The translations under genes and the position numbers were made by a program. The notes below the pieces were generated by a model, which was not told where the DNA came from, searched no databases, and worked only from the letters and a program-made list of their open reading frames with translations. 64,000 bases of DNA from Acetobacter nitrogenifigens DSM 23921 = NBRC 105050 (GTDB lineage Bacteria > Pseudomonadota > Alphaproteobacteria > Acetobacterales > Acetobacteraceae), in contig NZ_AUBI01000002.1 in assembly GCF_000429165.1 (NCBI RefSeq), forward strand, positions 310,001 through 374,000, in the 5' to 3' direction. This document shows positions 54,665 through 64,000 of the stretch, one piece after another (the stretch's first letter is position 1; every line of letters begins with the position of its first letter).

Positions 54665-56056
54665 TCAGAACGGCGCGTCGATGTCGACCACGTCGATCAG
54701 CTTCGCGTTGACGAACTCCTTGATGCCGAGCCCGATCAGTTCGCGACCATAGCCGGAGCGCAAAACGCCGCCAAACGGCAGGTCAGCCTTCACCATGGTC
54801 GGGTGGTTAATAAACACCATGCCGGTCTCGATCTGTTTCGCGACTTCTTCGCCGCGTTCCTCGTCCCGCGTGAACACCGATCCGCCGAGACCATACGGCG
54901 AGTCGTTGGCGATGCGGATCGCGTCAGCCTCGTCCTTGGCCCGGAACAGCATGGACACAGGGCCGAAGAACTCCCACAGGCGGGCCGGGTTGTCGCCCTC
55001 AAGGCCGGTCAGAATGACCGGACGGAAGAACGCGCCCGTGTTCGGCACGGCGAGAGGAATCTCCTCAGCCTTCGCGCCGTGTTCGATCGCCTCTGCCAAC
55101 TGCCGCTTCAGGTCCTCGACGGCACCCTGAGACGAGAGTGGCGCCAGCGTGGTCGCGGGGTCCATCGGATCGCCCATCTTCAACGACGCGACGCCTTCGC
55201 GGTAACGCTTGACGAACTCGTCATACACCTTGTCGACCACAATCATCCGCTTCGCGGAGACGCAGACCTGCCCGGCGTTCCAGTGACGACCGAACACAGC
55301 CCATTTCACGGTCTTTTCGAGGTCGGCGTCCTCAAGCACGATGAACGCGTCGGAACCGCCCAGTTCCATCGTCGTCTTCTTCAACGCGGCGCCCGCCTGC
55401 GCGGCTACCTTGCCGCCTGCGCCTTCCGAACCCGTCAGCGCGACGCCGCGAACACGATGATCGGCGATGATGGTCGCCAACTGATCGCGGGTGGGGAACA
55501 GATTGCGGAAGCCCCCCTTCGGCAGACCCGCTTCAATCATCAGGCGTTCCATCGCCGCCGCCGACTGCGGCACGTTCGACGCGTGCTTGAGCAGGGTCGT
55601 GTTGCCGGCTGAAAGTTGCGGCGCGATGATGCGAGCAACCTGATAGAACGGGAAGTTCCACGGCTCGATCGCCAGAATAATGCCAAGCGGCTGATGGATG
55701 ATCTTCGCGCGGCCTTCTTCCTTGCTCTGCACCGGAAGCCCCTCGGACTCCAGCAGTCGCTCGGCGTTGATCGCGTAATATTCGAAGATCGCCGCGGTGA
55801 GTTCGGTCTCCGCGCGAGCCTCCGAGATCAGCTTGCCCATCTCAAGGGTCAGAATCCGAGAATATTCCTCGATGTCACGACGCAGAATGCCAGCGGCCGC
55901 GTGCATCACACGGGCGCGTTCCTTGAAAGACGTTTTGCGCCAGGACAGGAAGGTCTCATGCGCCTCATCCAGCGCGATCTTCACTTCCTCGTCCGTCGCG
56001 TTCGGAAAAACCTTGATTTCCTCACCGGTGAACGGATTGACCGTCGCGTAGGCCAT
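54665..56056 (-). CDS. gabD: NAD(P)+-dependent succinate-semialdehyde dehydrogenase
   Basis: 463 residues of the aldehyde dehydrogenase superfamily. EPWNFPFYQVARIIAPQLSA is the cofactor region, TMELGGSDAFIVLEDAD has the general-base glutamate, and GQVCVSAKRMIV has the catalytic cysteine. The short length and FGGVLRSGYGRELIGLGIKEF match the GabD/Sad group that oxidises succinate semialdehyde to succinate. AGGGGA lies before the ATG. It is monocistronic with a terminator hairpin. Exact substrate within this subfamily is not certain. Confidence 0.88.
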   Translation of the reverse strand: MAYATVNPFTGEEIKVFPNATDEEVKIALDEAHETFLSWRKTSFKERARVMHAAAGILRRDIEEYSRILTLEMGKLISEARAETELTAAIFEYYAINAERLLESEGLPVQSKEEGRAKIIHQPLGIILAIEPWNFPFYQVARIIAPQLSAGNTTLLKHASNVPQSAAAMERLMIEAGLPKGGFRNLFPTRDQLATIIADHRVRGVALTGSEGAGGKVAAQAGAALKKTTMELGGSDAFIVLEDADLEKTVKWAVFGRHWNAGQVCVSAKRMIVVDKVYDEFVKRYREGVASLKMGDPMDPATTLAPLSSQGAVEDLKRQLAEAIEHGAKAEEIPLAVPNTGAFFRPVILTGLEGDNPARLWEFFGPVSMLFRAKDEADAIRIANDSPYGLGGSVFTRDEERGEEVAKQIETGMVFINHPTMVKADLPFGGVLRSGYGRELIGLGIKEFVNAKLIDVVDIDAPF

Positions 56057-56300
56057 AGCCGATGTCCCCTTTTATACTGCCTGAAAACTCGAAATAGGGC
56101 CCGCAGCATAGCGGGGTCGCGCGGCGACCAAAGCCCCAGATCATTGGGAGAAGCAAAATGTCACTGCGTGCCAGAGATGACAACAGGGCCCGCGCGGGAG
56201 GCGCGCAATCAGCGCGCCAGCAAGGCAATCTGTTCACGCTGAGAGCGCGCCAGAATACATCTGATCCTGAAAGGAAATCCCCGGACGCAGACCGTTAAGG

Positions 56301-56738
56301 TCACTCGTCCAGATCGCGCTTGACCTCTGGGCGACGCAGCAGCGCGTCAACTTCCATCGCATAATCCAGCGCCGTGTCCGGCTGGAAATGAATCTCGGGC
56401 GCCATCCGCAGACGAAGCGTGTGCGAAAGCTGCGTGCGAAGATAGGGCGCTACCCGCTTGAGCGCAGGCAACACCGCCTCCACGTCCGTGCGGCCAAGCC
56501 GCGCGACGAAAGCGGTCGCGTGCTTCAGATCCGGAGAAATACGAACTTCGGTCACGGTGATCATGACCCCTTCCAGCTCCGGATCGCGAAAGGTCGTGCG
56601 CGCAAAAAGTTCGGCCAGAACGCGGCGCACTTCTTCGGAAACTCTCAACTGTCGCTGAGAGGGCCCCGAAGAGGAAAGGCCGGCGAGTCGCCCCGCCGGC
56701 CCCTTTCCGTCTGGACGTTTCGGAGACGAGCGGCTCAC
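56301..56738 (-). CDS. rbfA: 30S ribosome-binding factor RbfA
   Basis: 145 residues from a GTG overlapping the infB stop (GTGA). [59 protein letters not shown] and [18 protein letters not shown] cover the KH-type fold. It matures the 16S 5' end on the 30S subunit. A basic 25-residue N-terminal tail is poorly conserved. Last gene seen of rimP-nusA-ylxR-infB-rbfA. Confidence 0.95.
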   Translation of the reverse strand: MSRSSPKRPDGKGPAGRLAGLSSSGPSQRQLRVSEEVRRVLAELFARTTFRDPELEGVMITVTEVRISPDLKHATAFVARLGRTDVEAVLPALKRVAPYLRTQLSHTLRLRMAPEIHFQPDTALDYAMEVDALLRRPEVKRDLDE

Positions 56739-59401
56739 GCGGGCACCAGCTCCATCTCGAAGCACTCAACGACGTCGCCTTCACGCAGGTCGTTGTAGCC
56801 AGCGAAGGAGAGACCGCACTCATAATTGCGGGCCACTTCCTTGACGTCGTCCTTGAAGCGCTTGAGCTGGCTGAGTTCGCCCTCGTGGATGACCACGCCG
56901 TCGCGCAGCAGACGCACGCCGCAACCGCGACGAACGACGCCTTCCGTGACGTAGCAACCTGCGACCTTGCCGACCTTCGTGATGTTGAACACCTGGCGGA
57001 TTTCCGCGTAGCCGATGAACTTCTCACGATGCTTCGGCGCGATCTTGCCCTTGACCAACTGCTCGATATCGTCCGCCACCTGATAGATGATCGAGTAGTA
57101 ACGGATGTCGACGCCGTCGCGCTGCGCCATCTCGCGCGCCTGCGACGTCGCGCGGACGTTGAAGGCGATGATCACGCCGTCGGACGCCTTGGCGAGCTGG
57201 ATGTCGCTTTCGGTGATCTGACCGACAGAGGCGTTCAGGACGCGAACCGCGACCTCCTCATGCGCCAGCTTCTCGACCGTAGCCTTGAGAGCCTCGGCCG
57301 AACCCTGCACGTCCGCCTTGATCAGAACAGCGACCTCTTTCTGGGCGCCAGCCTGAATACGGGCGAGCATCTGATCGAGGGTGCCGCGCGCAGCCGTCTG
57401 CCCGGCCGCCGCATGTTCCTTGATCTTGCGCTGACGGAACTCGGAAATCTCGCGAGCCCGGTTCTCGTTTTCGACCACGACGAAGGGAGAGCCTGCGTCA
57501 GGAACGCCCGCGATGCCGAGGATTTCCACCGGCGTCGACGGCGCGGCGAGGTCGATCTGGCGGCTGCGGTCGTCGAGCATCGCGCGAACGCGGCCCCATT
57601 CGGCCCCGGCCACCACGATGTCGCCCTTGCGCAGCGTGCCCTTCTGAACCAGCACAGTCGCGACAGGACCGCGTCCGCGATCCAGCCTGCCCTCGATCAC
57701 CACGCCTTCGGCGGCGCGATCAGGATTGGCCTTCAGGTCGAGAATTTCGGCCTGAAGCAGAATCGCCTCTTCCAGCTTGTCGAGGCCAGTGCGCTTGAGC
57801 GCCGAAACCTCGATGTCCTGCACGTCGCCGCCCATCGATTCCACGACGATCTCGTGGCTGAGCAGTTCCTGACGGACCCGTTCCGGGTTGGCGCCAGGTT
57901 TGTCGACCTTGTTGATCGCGACGATGATCGGCGCGTTCGCAGCCTTGGCGTGTTTGATCGCCTCAGCCGTCTGCGGCATGACGCCGTCATCTGCGGCGAC
58001 AACCAGCACCACCACGTCCGTAACCGACGCGCCGCGGGCGCGCATGGCCGTGAACGCTTCGTGACCCGGCGTGTCGATGAAGGTGATCTTCGCGCCGGAG
58101 GCGAGCGTGACCTGATACGCGCCGATGTGCTGCGTGATGCCGCCAGCTTCGCCCGAGGCGACGTCGGTGGTGCGCAGCGCGTCGAGCAGCGACGTCTTGC
58201 CGTGATCGACGTGACCCATGACGGTCACGACCGGCGCGCGCGGCTGCAGATCGCTTTCGGTGTCTTCAAGGCCCTCGATGCCGATTTCCACATCGCTGTC
58301 GGCGACGCGGCGCACGCGGTGACCGAACTCCTGCACGACCAGTTCGGCCGTGTCGGCGTCGATCGTCTGCGTGACGGTCGCCATGACGCCCATCTTCATC
58401 AGCGCCTTGATGACTTCGCCCTGACGGGCCGCCATACGGTTGGCGAGTTCCTGAACCGTGATCGTCTCGGGCAGCACGACGTCGCGAACGACGCGCACCT
58501 GATCCGCGCGCAGACGCTCCAGCTCCGCCTGACGACGCTCACGCTCGCGCTGACGCCGGACAGACGCCAGCGAGCGGGTCTTGTCGTCGTCGCCTTCGAT
58601 CGCCGCCTGAACGTCGATGCGCCCCGAACGGCGACCAATGCCGCCGTCCTTCTTCGCGCCAGCGCCCGCGCTCTTGCGCGGCGGCGGCGCTCCGGCGCCC
58701 TTGCGAGGCGCAGGGCCGCGACGATCGTCTTCGCCTTCGCGAGCAGTGCGCAGACGCAGGGTTTCGCCAGCAGGAGTCGACGGCTGAGACGCCGGGGCCC
58801 GCGATGGAACCAGCGGCTTGGTAGGCATGATCGCGCGTTCGGCCAGCGGGATCACGCGATCCGTCGGCGGCGCCAGCGTAACCTCGCCAGGAATAGGCAC
58901 AGCCGACACAACCGGGCCGCGCTCTTCGGGCGCAACAGGAGCCGGGGCGGCGGGCTTTGCGCTGGCTGCGGCTTGCGCCTCAGCTTCCTCGCGGGCCTTC
59001 TCCGCAGCCTGCTCCTCAGCCGCGCGACGCTCTTCTTCCTCGCGACGACGCGCTTCCTCGGCGGCGGAGAGGATCTGAATCTTCTCCTGCTCGATGCGCT
59101 GAGCCTCTCGTTCCGCTTGCTCTTCGAGCACGCGCTGACGCACGGCGATCTCGGCGGGCGTCAGCCCGCGGATGGGCCCGCGGCCACCTGCGCCACGCCC
59201 CCCGCCGCCCGATCCGGGCTTGCTCGCGCCAGGCTTCGGCGCCCGCGTCTTGCGGACTTCAACCTGCACTACCTTCGAACGACCGTGGCTGAAGCTCTGG
59301 CGTACGGAACCGGCGTCGACCGTGTGCCCTACCGTCGAACTGCCCGCCGGCCGAAGGGAAAGACGTCCCTTACCCTGATCCTGATCGTTGCCTTCGTTCA
59401 T
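56735..59401 (-). CDS. infB: Translation initiation factor IF-2
   Basis: 888 residues. A charged Ala/Glu/Arg-rich N-terminal region (to about 300) with coiled-coil character precedes the IF-2 N domain. The G domain has [14 protein letters not shown] (P loop), [28 protein letters not shown] and [13 protein letters not shown]. Domains II-IV follow, ending in [17 protein letters not shown]. It places fMet-tRNA on the ribosome. The ATG directly follows the ylxR stop (TAAATG). Confidence 0.98.
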   Translation of the reverse strand: MNEGNDQDQGKGRLSLRPAGSSTVGHTVDAGSVRQSFSHGRSKVVQVEVRKTRAPKPGASKPGSGGGGRGAGGRGPIRGLTPAEIAVRQRVLEEQAEREAQRIEQEKIQILSAAEEARRREEEERRAAEEQAAEKAREEAEAQAAASAKPAAPAPVAPEERGPVVSAVPIPGEVTLAPPTDRVIPLAERAIMPTKPLVPSRAPASQPSTPAGETLRLRTAREGEDDRRGPAPRKGAGAPPPRKSAGAGAKKDGGIGRRSGRIDVQAAIEGDDDKTRSLASVRRQRERERRQAELERLRADQVRVVRDVVLPETITVQELANRMAARQGEVIKALMKMGVMATVTQTIDADTAELVVQEFGHRVRRVADSDVEIGIEGLEDTESDLQPRAPVVTVMGHVDHGKTSLLDALRTTDVASGEAGGITQHIGAYQVTLASGAKITFIDTPGHEAFTAMRARGASVTDVVVLVVAADDGVMPQTAEAIKHAKAANAPIIVAINKVDKPGANPERVRQELLSHEIVVESMGGDVQDIEVSALKRTGLDKLEEAILLQAEILDLKANPDRAAEGVVIEGRLDRGRGPVATVLVQKGTLRKGDIVVAGAEWGRVRAMLDDRSRQIDLAAPSTPVEILGIAGVPDAGSPFVVVENENRAREISEFRQRKIKEHAAAGQTAARGTLDQMLARIQAGAQKEVAVLIKADVQGSAEALKATVEKLAHEEVAVRVLNASVGQITESDIQLAKASDGVIIAFNVRATSQAREMAQRDGVDIRYYSIIYQVADDIEQLVKGKIAPKHREKFIGYAEIRQVFNITKVGKVAGCYVTEGVVRRGCGVRLLRDGVVIHEGELSQLKRFKDDVKEVARNYECGLSFAGYNDLREGDVVECFEMELVPA

Positions 59402-60193
59402 TTACCCGCCTGTTACCCCATCGCCGGACCTGCCCGACGCAAGCGGGGCGGACCGGCTGGCCATCCCCGCGAAACGCTCACTCTCATGTCGCAGCCGCGA
59501 AGCCAGCGGCCCCGCCTGCAACGCCGCGTGCACAACACGCTCGCGGCCAAAAACCTGCCCCAGGGCCGAAGCCGCAAGGGACGCAACCACCGGCAGGTCG
59601 CGTGCGCCGGACATAATCCTGGCGCGCTCGTCGACGCTGCCGTCAGACGCCTGCACGATCACTCCAGCGCGCCGCGCCTCAATCCACTCCCGGACCTTTG
59701 CGTAGCCGCATACACTCTGTCCGGCCCTGCGGGCCAGCCCCAGAATCTCGGTAAGCCGACGCAGCAATCCGATTTCGATCACTTCGGCCAGATCGGAAGG
59801 GACGACAACCTGATCGCGCGCCGCTCTGGCGAAGGCTCCGCGAGTCCGGGCGGTTTCTAGCACATCCCGCCGAGCGCTCAACCACATTCCCCGTCCGGGC
59901 AGCCGCGCGCTGAGATCGGGAACCACGACCCGGTCGGGTCCAACGACAAAACGCAGCATCGTTTCCGGCGCACCACGCTCCCGCGTGACGATGCACCGAC
60001 GCAGCGGCCCTTTTTCATCATCGCCATCGTCGTCGCCACCATCGGCACCGACGACCTGAGCCGTTGCGTCGCCCTCACCCGAAGATGAGGACTGCGCAGT
60101 GCTTATAGCATGGATGTGACGATTTGTCTCATTGGGGTTCGTGCTCAGAAGAAGCCTCCCCCGACTCGCCAGCAACTTCGGCGCCGTCTTCAC
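59402..60193 (-). CDS. ylxR: YlxR (DUF448) RNA-binding protein with L7Ae-like C-terminus
   Basis: Up to 263 residues. The YlxR/DUF448 domain starts near residue 64 (LRRCIVTRERGAPETMLRFV, GRGMWLSARRDVLETA), and an L7Ae/YlxQ-like domain follows (EIGLLRRLTEILGLARRAGQ, KVREWIEARRAGVIVQASDG). Both bind RNA; the pair is a standard nusA-infB neighbour in alphaproteobacteria. The start is uncertain: GTG at 60193 lies inside nusA (65-bp overlap), a TTG at 60175 has no clear site, and a CTG at 60148 has GGGAGG 6 bp upstream. Confidence 0.88.
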   Translation of the reverse strand: MKTAPKLLASRGRLLLSTNPNETNRHIHAISTAQSSSSGEGDATAQVVGADGGDDDGDDEKGPLRRCIVTRERGAPETMLRFVVGPDRVVVPDLSARLPGRGMWLSARRDVLETARTRGAFARAARDQVVVPSDLAEVIEIGLLRRLTEILGLARRAGQSVCGYAKVREWIEARRAGVIVQASDGSVDERARIMSGARDLPVVASLAASALGQVFGRERVVHAALQAGPLASRLRHESERFAGMASRSAPLASGRSGDGVTGG

Positions 60194-61688
60194 CCTCGAA
60201 CCAGTGCGCGCGCGCCATCATGATGATCTCGTTGGCCGTTTCCTCATCGATCGAGTCGGTCCCGAGGATTTCGATCAGTTCGTCGCCCGCCAGATCGGCC
60301 AGATCGTCGAGCGTCTTCACGCCCTTTTCACCAAGCGCCACGAGCATCTGGTTGGTGAACGCATTCAGCGCCACGATATCGTCGGACACGCCCAACGCGA
60401 CGCGCTTGTCGTCCAGTTCCTGCTCTTTCTGCGCCAGATAGGTCTCCGCACGACGGACGAGTTCCTCGACCACCGAGTCGTCGAAGCCTTCAATGCCGAT
60501 CAGCTCGTCCTGTTCGGCGTAGGCGAGTTCCTCGATCGTGTTGAAACCCTCGGTCACCAGCAGGCCGGCGATGACGTCGTCCACGTCCAGCGCCTCCACG
60601 AACAGCGCGGACCGGCGACGGAATTCCTCCTGACGACGCTCCGACTCTTCGGCCTCGGTCAGAATATCGATGTCCCAACGCGTCAGCTGGCTCGCCAGAC
60701 GTACGTTCTGACCGCGACGACCAATGGCGAGGCTGAGCTGCTCGTCGGGCACCACGACCTCAACTCGGCCGGCCTCTTCGTCCATGACGACCTTCGACAC
60801 TTCGGCAGGAGCCAGCGCGTTGACCACGAAGGTCGCGGCCTGCGGGCTCCAAGGAATGATGTCGATCTTCTCGCCCTGCAGCTCCGCGACAACGGCCTGC
60901 ACGCGCGACCCCCTCATGCCGACGCAAGCGCCGACCGGATCGATGGAGGCGTCTCGGGAAATGACAGCCATCTTGGCGCGCGAGCCCGGATCGCGGGCCA
61001 CGGCCTTGATCTCGATGATGCCGTCATAGATTTCCGGCACTTCCTGCGCGAACAGCTTCGCAAGAAACGCAGGGTGGGTGCGGGAAAGGAAAATCTGCGG
61101 GCCGCGCGGCTCGTCACGCACATCGTAGATGTAGGCGCGCACGCGGTCGGAGTTGCGGAACGCCTCGCGCGGGATCAACTCGTCGCGACGCAGCAGCGCC
61201 TCGGCGGAGCCGATCTCGACCATGAGGTTGCCGTACTCGGTGCGCTTGACCGTTCCATTGACGATCTCGCCCACGCGATCCTTGAATTCGTCATACTGGC
61301 GCTTGCGCTCATACTCACGCACGCGCTGCACGATCACCTGCTTGGCGGTCTGCGCGGAGATACGACCGAAATCGATCGGCGGGAGCGGATCGACAAGATG
61401 CTCGCCCAGCTGGATTTCCGGCTTGAACTTGCGCGCGATATGCAGCGGGATCTGCGTCTCTTCGTTCTCGACGACCTCAACCGCCTCGGTCCAGCGCGAC
61501 AGACGAACCTCGCCCGAACGACGATCGATCGTCGCGCGGATGTCCTTCTCGTGACCGTATTTGGCGCGACCGGCTTTCTGGATGGCCTGCTCCATCGCCT
61601 CGAGAACCTCGTCGCGATCGATCAGCTTTTCACGCGCGACGGCGTCGGCCACCAGCAGCAGCTCAGGACGGGAAACGGAGGTGTCCAT
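60129..61688 (-). CDS. nusA: Transcription termination/antitermination protein NusA
   Basis: 519 residues. The N-terminal RNA-polymerase-binding domain starts LLLVADAVAREKLIDRDEVL; the S1 domain has VGEIVNGTVKRTEYGNLMV; KH1/KH2 have ISRDASIDPVGACVGMRGSR and LAIGRRGQNVRLASQL; then two acidic helix-hairpin-helix repeats (LLVTEGFNTIEELAY, LDDLADLAGDELIEI). It modulates pausing, intrinsic termination and rRNA antitermination. The C-terminal repeats resemble the acidic AR domains of E. coli. It follows rimP. Confidence 0.98.
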   Translation of the reverse strand: MDTSVSRPELLLVADAVAREKLIDRDEVLEAMEQAIQKAGRAKYGHEKDIRATIDRRSGEVRLSRWTEAVEVVENEETQIPLHIARKFKPEIQLGEHLVDPLPPIDFGRISAQTAKQVIVQRVREYERKRQYDEFKDRVGEIVNGTVKRTEYGNLMVEIGSAEALLRRDELIPREAFRNSDRVRAYIYDVRDEPRGPQIFLSRTHPAFLAKLFAQEVPEIYDGIIEIKAVARDPGSRAKMAVISRDASIDPVGACVGMRGSRVQAVVAELQGEKIDIIPWSPQAATFVVNALAPAEVSKVVMDEEAGRVEVVVPDEQLSLAIGRRGQNVRLASQLTRWDIDILTEAEESERRQEEFRRRSALFVEALDVDDVIAGLLVTEGFNTIEELAYAEQDELIGIEGFDDSVVEELVRRAETYLAQKEQELDDKRVALGVSDDIVALNAFTNQMLVALGEKGVKTLDDLADLAGDELIEILGTDSIDEETANEIIMMARAHWFEGEDGAEVAGESGEASSEHEPQ

Positions 61689-61782
61689 GACTCTTCAGCA
61701 CTCCACACACAGACCGAACGGCCCAAATTCATACATCCGGAGACGCACCGCAGTCACGGCCAAGCCTCCGGTCGCCCGGGTT

Positions 61783-62397
61783 TCAGTGCCGACGGGCGCC
61801 CGGCTTCTTCTGACGACCGCGCCCTGTGGGCGCTGCCGATGAACTCACGTCCTCAGACGTCTCGGCCTCGCCCTCAGGCTCAACGCCAGCCTCGCGCTGC
61901 GCCGCATCGATGAGCGCATCGGTGAGAATCAGCTTGGCCTTGCGCAGTTCCGCGAAAGGCAGAACCACCTCACTACCGTCGTCCAGCCGCAAACGGCCGC
62001 CAGCCTCATCGCCCCCAAGCACGACACCCGAGAAACGACGACGACCGTTGACGGGGATATTGACTTCCGCCTTCGCGAGGTGCCCGGCGAAGCGCACCCA
62101 GTCCTTGACGCGCGTCAACGGACGATCAATGCCCGCCGAGGACACTTCAAGGGTCCAGTTGCCTGGAATCGGGTCCTCGACGTCGAGGACGGCTCCGACC
62201 GCATGGCTGATCTGTTCACAGTCATCCACAGTGATTTGCGAGCCGTCCGCACGATCCGCCATGATCTGAACCGTTGGCACGTCACGACCGAGCACGGCGA
62301 CGCGCACGATTTCGTACCCGAGATCGACGAGCGTCGGCGCGATAAGAGCCGCGATTCGCGTCTCAAGACCAGTATGCGTAGAGAGATCTTCGTCCAA
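61783..62397 (-). CDS. rimP: Ribosome maturation factor RimP
   Basis: 204 residues if started at TTG 62397. [59 protein letters not shown] are RimP signatures; the acidic Ser/Ala tail is lineage-specific. RimP helps 30S assembly. No ATG exists in the frame upstream: the choices are TTG at 62397, a TTG or GTG inside the hairpin, or further TTGs, and none has a good ribosome site. First gene of the nusA-infB operon. Confidence 0.93.
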   Translation of the reverse strand: MDEDLSTHTGLETRIAALIAPTLVDLGYEIVRVAVLGRDVPTVQIMADRADGSQITVDDCEQISHAVGAVLDVEDPIPGNWTLEVSSAGIDRPLTRVKDWVRFAGHLAKAEVNIPVNGRRRFSGVVLGGDEAGGRLRLDDGSEVVLPFAELRKAKLILTDALIDAAQREAGVEPEGEAETSEDVSSSAAPTGRGRQKKPGARRH

Positions 62398-62425
62398 AAC
62401 AAAAAAGGCGGCCAAAACGGCCACC
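62396..62425 (-). terminator. Intrinsic-terminator-like hairpin in the rimP leader
   Basis: On the minus strand: GGTGGCC, loop GTTTT, GGCCGCC (one G-U pair), then TTTTTTGTTTT. It is a textbook terminator but sits between the predicted promoter and the rimP coding start, about 30 bases from the likely transcription start. Candidate attenuator of the whole operon. Confidence 0.75.
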
Positions 62426-62458
62426 CCCCAAAAAGCGGAAGATGAAAGGAATTGCGTC

Positions 62459-62487
62459 AATGTAGGCGATAAGTCCTCCAACCGCAA
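62459..62487 (-). promoter_or_regulatory. Predicted promoter of the rimP-nusA-infB operon
   Basis: Minus strand TTGCGG (62482-62487), 17-bp spacer, TACATT (62459-62464). Spacing is ideal, hexamers partial matches. It predicts a leader of about 55 bases carrying the hairpin. Confidence 0.55.
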
Positions 62488-62629
62488 GAACCATCCGCCG
62501 GACGAGCAGCCCCGAGACTTAAAGCGCCGTGAACGTTGGTGAATGAGATTCGCTTCGATACGTCACGTTACGCCCATTTTAGAGGTAAATCCCTTGCGCC
62601 TTCCGGGGGCAAGATGTCTCATAAGCGCC

Positions 62630-63217
62630 ATGAATCAGGGCCCCGACCCCCTTCGCGAATTACAACCGCAGACCGAGGCGAACTCGTCCGGGTTGCGTGT
62701 GCTCGTCGCGGCGGTCGCGGGCATCACGCTGATCGCTGGCGGCGGCGCGTGGCTAAACCACTCCAGTTCGCCCACCGCGCAGCAGCAGGGGCAGGAAAAA
62801 ACGGCGCAGCCCGCCGGGCGACAGCTCACCTTCGGCGCGGAATTCGCGCTGATCGCGCCTGAACATGCAGAGCAGGCGCTGCAAAACGCTGGATATTCCG
62901 CCAGTGATCAGGCGCGAATCCTCGCAGGAATCAAGCGGCGTGAATATCGACTGGTCACGATGCCCATCTTCGACGCCAGCGGAGCGGGCGGCGTAGTGTC
63001 GGTTCAATCAGGCGTCGTGACGAAAATGGTCACGTTGTCGCAGAATCCTGTGTCCGTCGTTCTCCCGATCCTTATCAGCGGCGAAGTGCAGATATCCCCC
63101 GTGTCGGACCCCGGCGTGACGGGCATGCAGCCTGGCGCGCTGACGGTGCTCGGGCCGACGCTGCTGCCGACCATTCATCGCGACGAGTACCTGACCATGA
63201 CCGTGGTCGCGCAATGA
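62630..63217 (+). CDS. Membrane-anchored protein of unknown function
   Basis: 195 residues from ATG 62630 (the frame opens earlier at 62543). One transmembrane helix near residues 22-42 (LRVLVAAVAGITLIAGGGAW), a Gln/Ser/Ala-rich stretch, then a beta-rich periplasmic part: RQLTFGAEFALIAPEHAEQA, GYSASDQARILAGIKRREYR, VVSVQSGVVTKMVTLSQNPV, GEVQISPVSDPGVTGMQPGA. I do not recognise the family. It lies 107 bp before the membrane ClpB-like ATPase in the same direction, so the two may act together. Confidence 0.7.
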   Translation: MNQGPDPLRELQPQTEANSSGLRVLVAAVAGITLIAGGGAWLNHSSSPTAQQQGQEKTAQPAGRQLTFGAEFALIAPEHAEQALQNAGYSASDQARILAGIKRREYRLVTMPIFDASGAGGVVSVQSGVVTKMVTLSQNPVSVVLPILISGEVQISPVSDPGVTGMQPGALTVLGPTLLPTIHRDEYLTMTVVAQ

Positions 63218-63324
63218 ACGCGGTGTTCCATTGAGCTTTTCACGCTGCATCATTGCTTGGACGTACGAGGCCGCCGCGCCGCGCGACCCGATGATTCTGC
63301 GCCGCAAGACCGGGATAATATGAT

Positions 63325-64000
63325 ATGAAGGGCCTGCTTCCCGCGCTTAACCGGTTCATGCCGGTTATGATGGTCATCTTTCTGATACTGGCCAGTCTTC
63401 AGGCTGCGGCGAGCCTGCATCTTTCGCTCGCCAGCCTCGACCATTTCATGAAATGGTGCGAGCCCGCGTGGCCGGTGCTGGCGGCTGTCGGCGGATTTTT
63501 TACCATTGCGGGACTGTTGTTCGAAACGCGCGCCGAGCGAATGGCGCGTCGCGGGCTTCTTCGCAGACGGGGGTGGATGATGGACGTTCTGGCTCGACTG
63601 ACCAACCGCAACGCTCTTGAAGAAATGATGGCCCGAGAACAGCGGGAAACGACCATCGACGCCGAGGAGCTGGCCGCCAATCTGCGCGCCCGCGTCATCG
63701 GGCAGGATCAGGTCTGCGAGGATATGGCGGGTCAGCTCCGCCGCCGCCTCGCCCTACAGGTGCGCGGCAAGCCTGTCGGGATCTTCCTGCTGGCCGGACC
63801 TCCAGGCACAGGCAAGACATACCTCGCCAAACAGCTCGCCAAACAGCTCGAGCGCCCGCTGCTGCATTTCGACATGACGCAGATGAGCAGCCCGCACGCC
63901 GCGACGCAGCTTTTCGGTTCGCCCAAGGGTTATGTGGGCTCCGATACCTACGGCAAGCTGACCGGCGGTCTGAAGGAAAAGCCGGACGCGGTCGTGTTGC
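63325..64000 (+). CDS. Membrane-anchored ClpB-like AAA+ ATPase, N-terminal part
   Basis: The frame runs from ATG 63325 (GGGA 9 bp upstream) to the window edge: 225 residues seen. Two hydrophobic helices, about 13-31 and 48-66, precede a charged linker. Then comes a ClpA/ClpB D2-type (AAA_2) domain: RVIGQDQVCEDMAGQLRRRL, Walker A GPPGTGKT at 158-165, HFDMTQMSSPHAATQLF and GSPKGYVG, the class signature. The Clp N-domain and D1 ring are absent, replaced by membrane helices. It could unfold or move a membrane or secreted substrate. Related to ClpB but not ClpB or ClpV. The C-terminus is outside the window. Confidence 0.85.
   Translation, partial: MKGLLPALNRFMPVMMVIFLILASLQAAASLHLSLASLDHFMKWCEPAWPVLAAVGGFFTIAGLLFETRAERMARRGLLRRRGWMMDVLARLTNRNALEEMMAREQRETTIDAEELAANLRARVIGQDQVCEDMAGQLRRRLALQVRGKPVGIFLLAGPPGTGKTYLAKQLAKQLERPLLHFDMTQMSSPHAATQLFGSPKGYVGSDTYGKLTGGLKEKPDAVVL

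Noticed and set aside
56885..59860. 991-codon plus-strand frame
   Set aside because: Antisense shadow of infB and ylxR; no motif.

Overview
The window looks like chromosome of a high-GC alphaproteobacterium, most likely an acetic acid bacterium (Acetobacteraceae). This is inferred from gene content: a sucA-sucB-lpd operon whose E3 carries its own lipoyl domain, a short-form HisG, a hisG-hisD-infA-maf-rng-yacG-tRNA-Phe block, several TonB-dependent receptors, a CopA/CopB copper module and quinone-linked D-lactate dehydrogenase. No rRNA was seen; two tRNAs (Ala-CGC and Phe-GAA) are present.

Layout. 1-5.2 kb: a TonB receptor, an MHS-type transporter and an M20 amidohydrolase (cut by the left edge) in one minus-strand operon, with a divergent LysR regulator; this looks like an uptake-and-hydrolysis locus. 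5.2-9.9 kb: a TetR/enoyl-CoA hydratase-isomerase pair, a secreted Yellow/MRJP-like propeller, and an atypical SDR with a divergent TetR. 10.2-19.4 kb: two TonB receptors flanking a copper module (small Met/His-rich exported protein, CopA, CopB with a Met-Ser-Gly repeat). 19.8-28.8 kb: an L,D-transpeptidase, the 2-oxoglutarate dehydrogenase operon, zapE. 29.0-32 kb: an AhpD-like protein, then an AT-rich accessory island with a DUF4123 (type VI secretion adaptor) protein, a very basic putative nuclease toxin with a perfect (GGACAG)10 repeat, and a small putative immunity protein. 32-36 kb: queE-queC-queD (7-deazaguanine synthesis) and dld. 36-39.2 kb: sulfotransferase, GT2 glycosyltransferase, YggT, tRNA-Ala, an integrase-like scar, tRNA-Phe. 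39.2-43.5 kb: the yacG-rng-maf-infA-hisD-hisG block. 43.9-50 kb: dadA, a small exported protein, nucleoside hydrolase, Na+/H+ antiporter, a small unknown gene. 50.3-54.5 kb: a lipid A/Kdo operon (DUF374-WaaA fusion, lpxK, LpxL-like) with 4-nt overlaps. 54.6-56 kb: succinate-semialdehyde dehydrogenase. 56.3-62.4 kb: rimP-nusA-ylxR-infB-rbfA, preceded by a terminator-like leader hairpin. 62.6 kb to the right edge: a membrane-anchored protein of unknown function and a membrane-anchored ClpB-like AAA+ ATPase cut by the edge.

Most of the window is ordinary core metabolism and translation. The strongest candidate for something undescribed is the 29.5-31.9 kb adaptor-toxin-immunity island. Next are the membrane-tethered Clp-like ATPase pair at the right edge, the LysR/TonB/MHS/M20 locus at the left edge, and the palindromic operator pair beside the copper genes. 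All functional calls come from reading the translated sequence; no database search was run.
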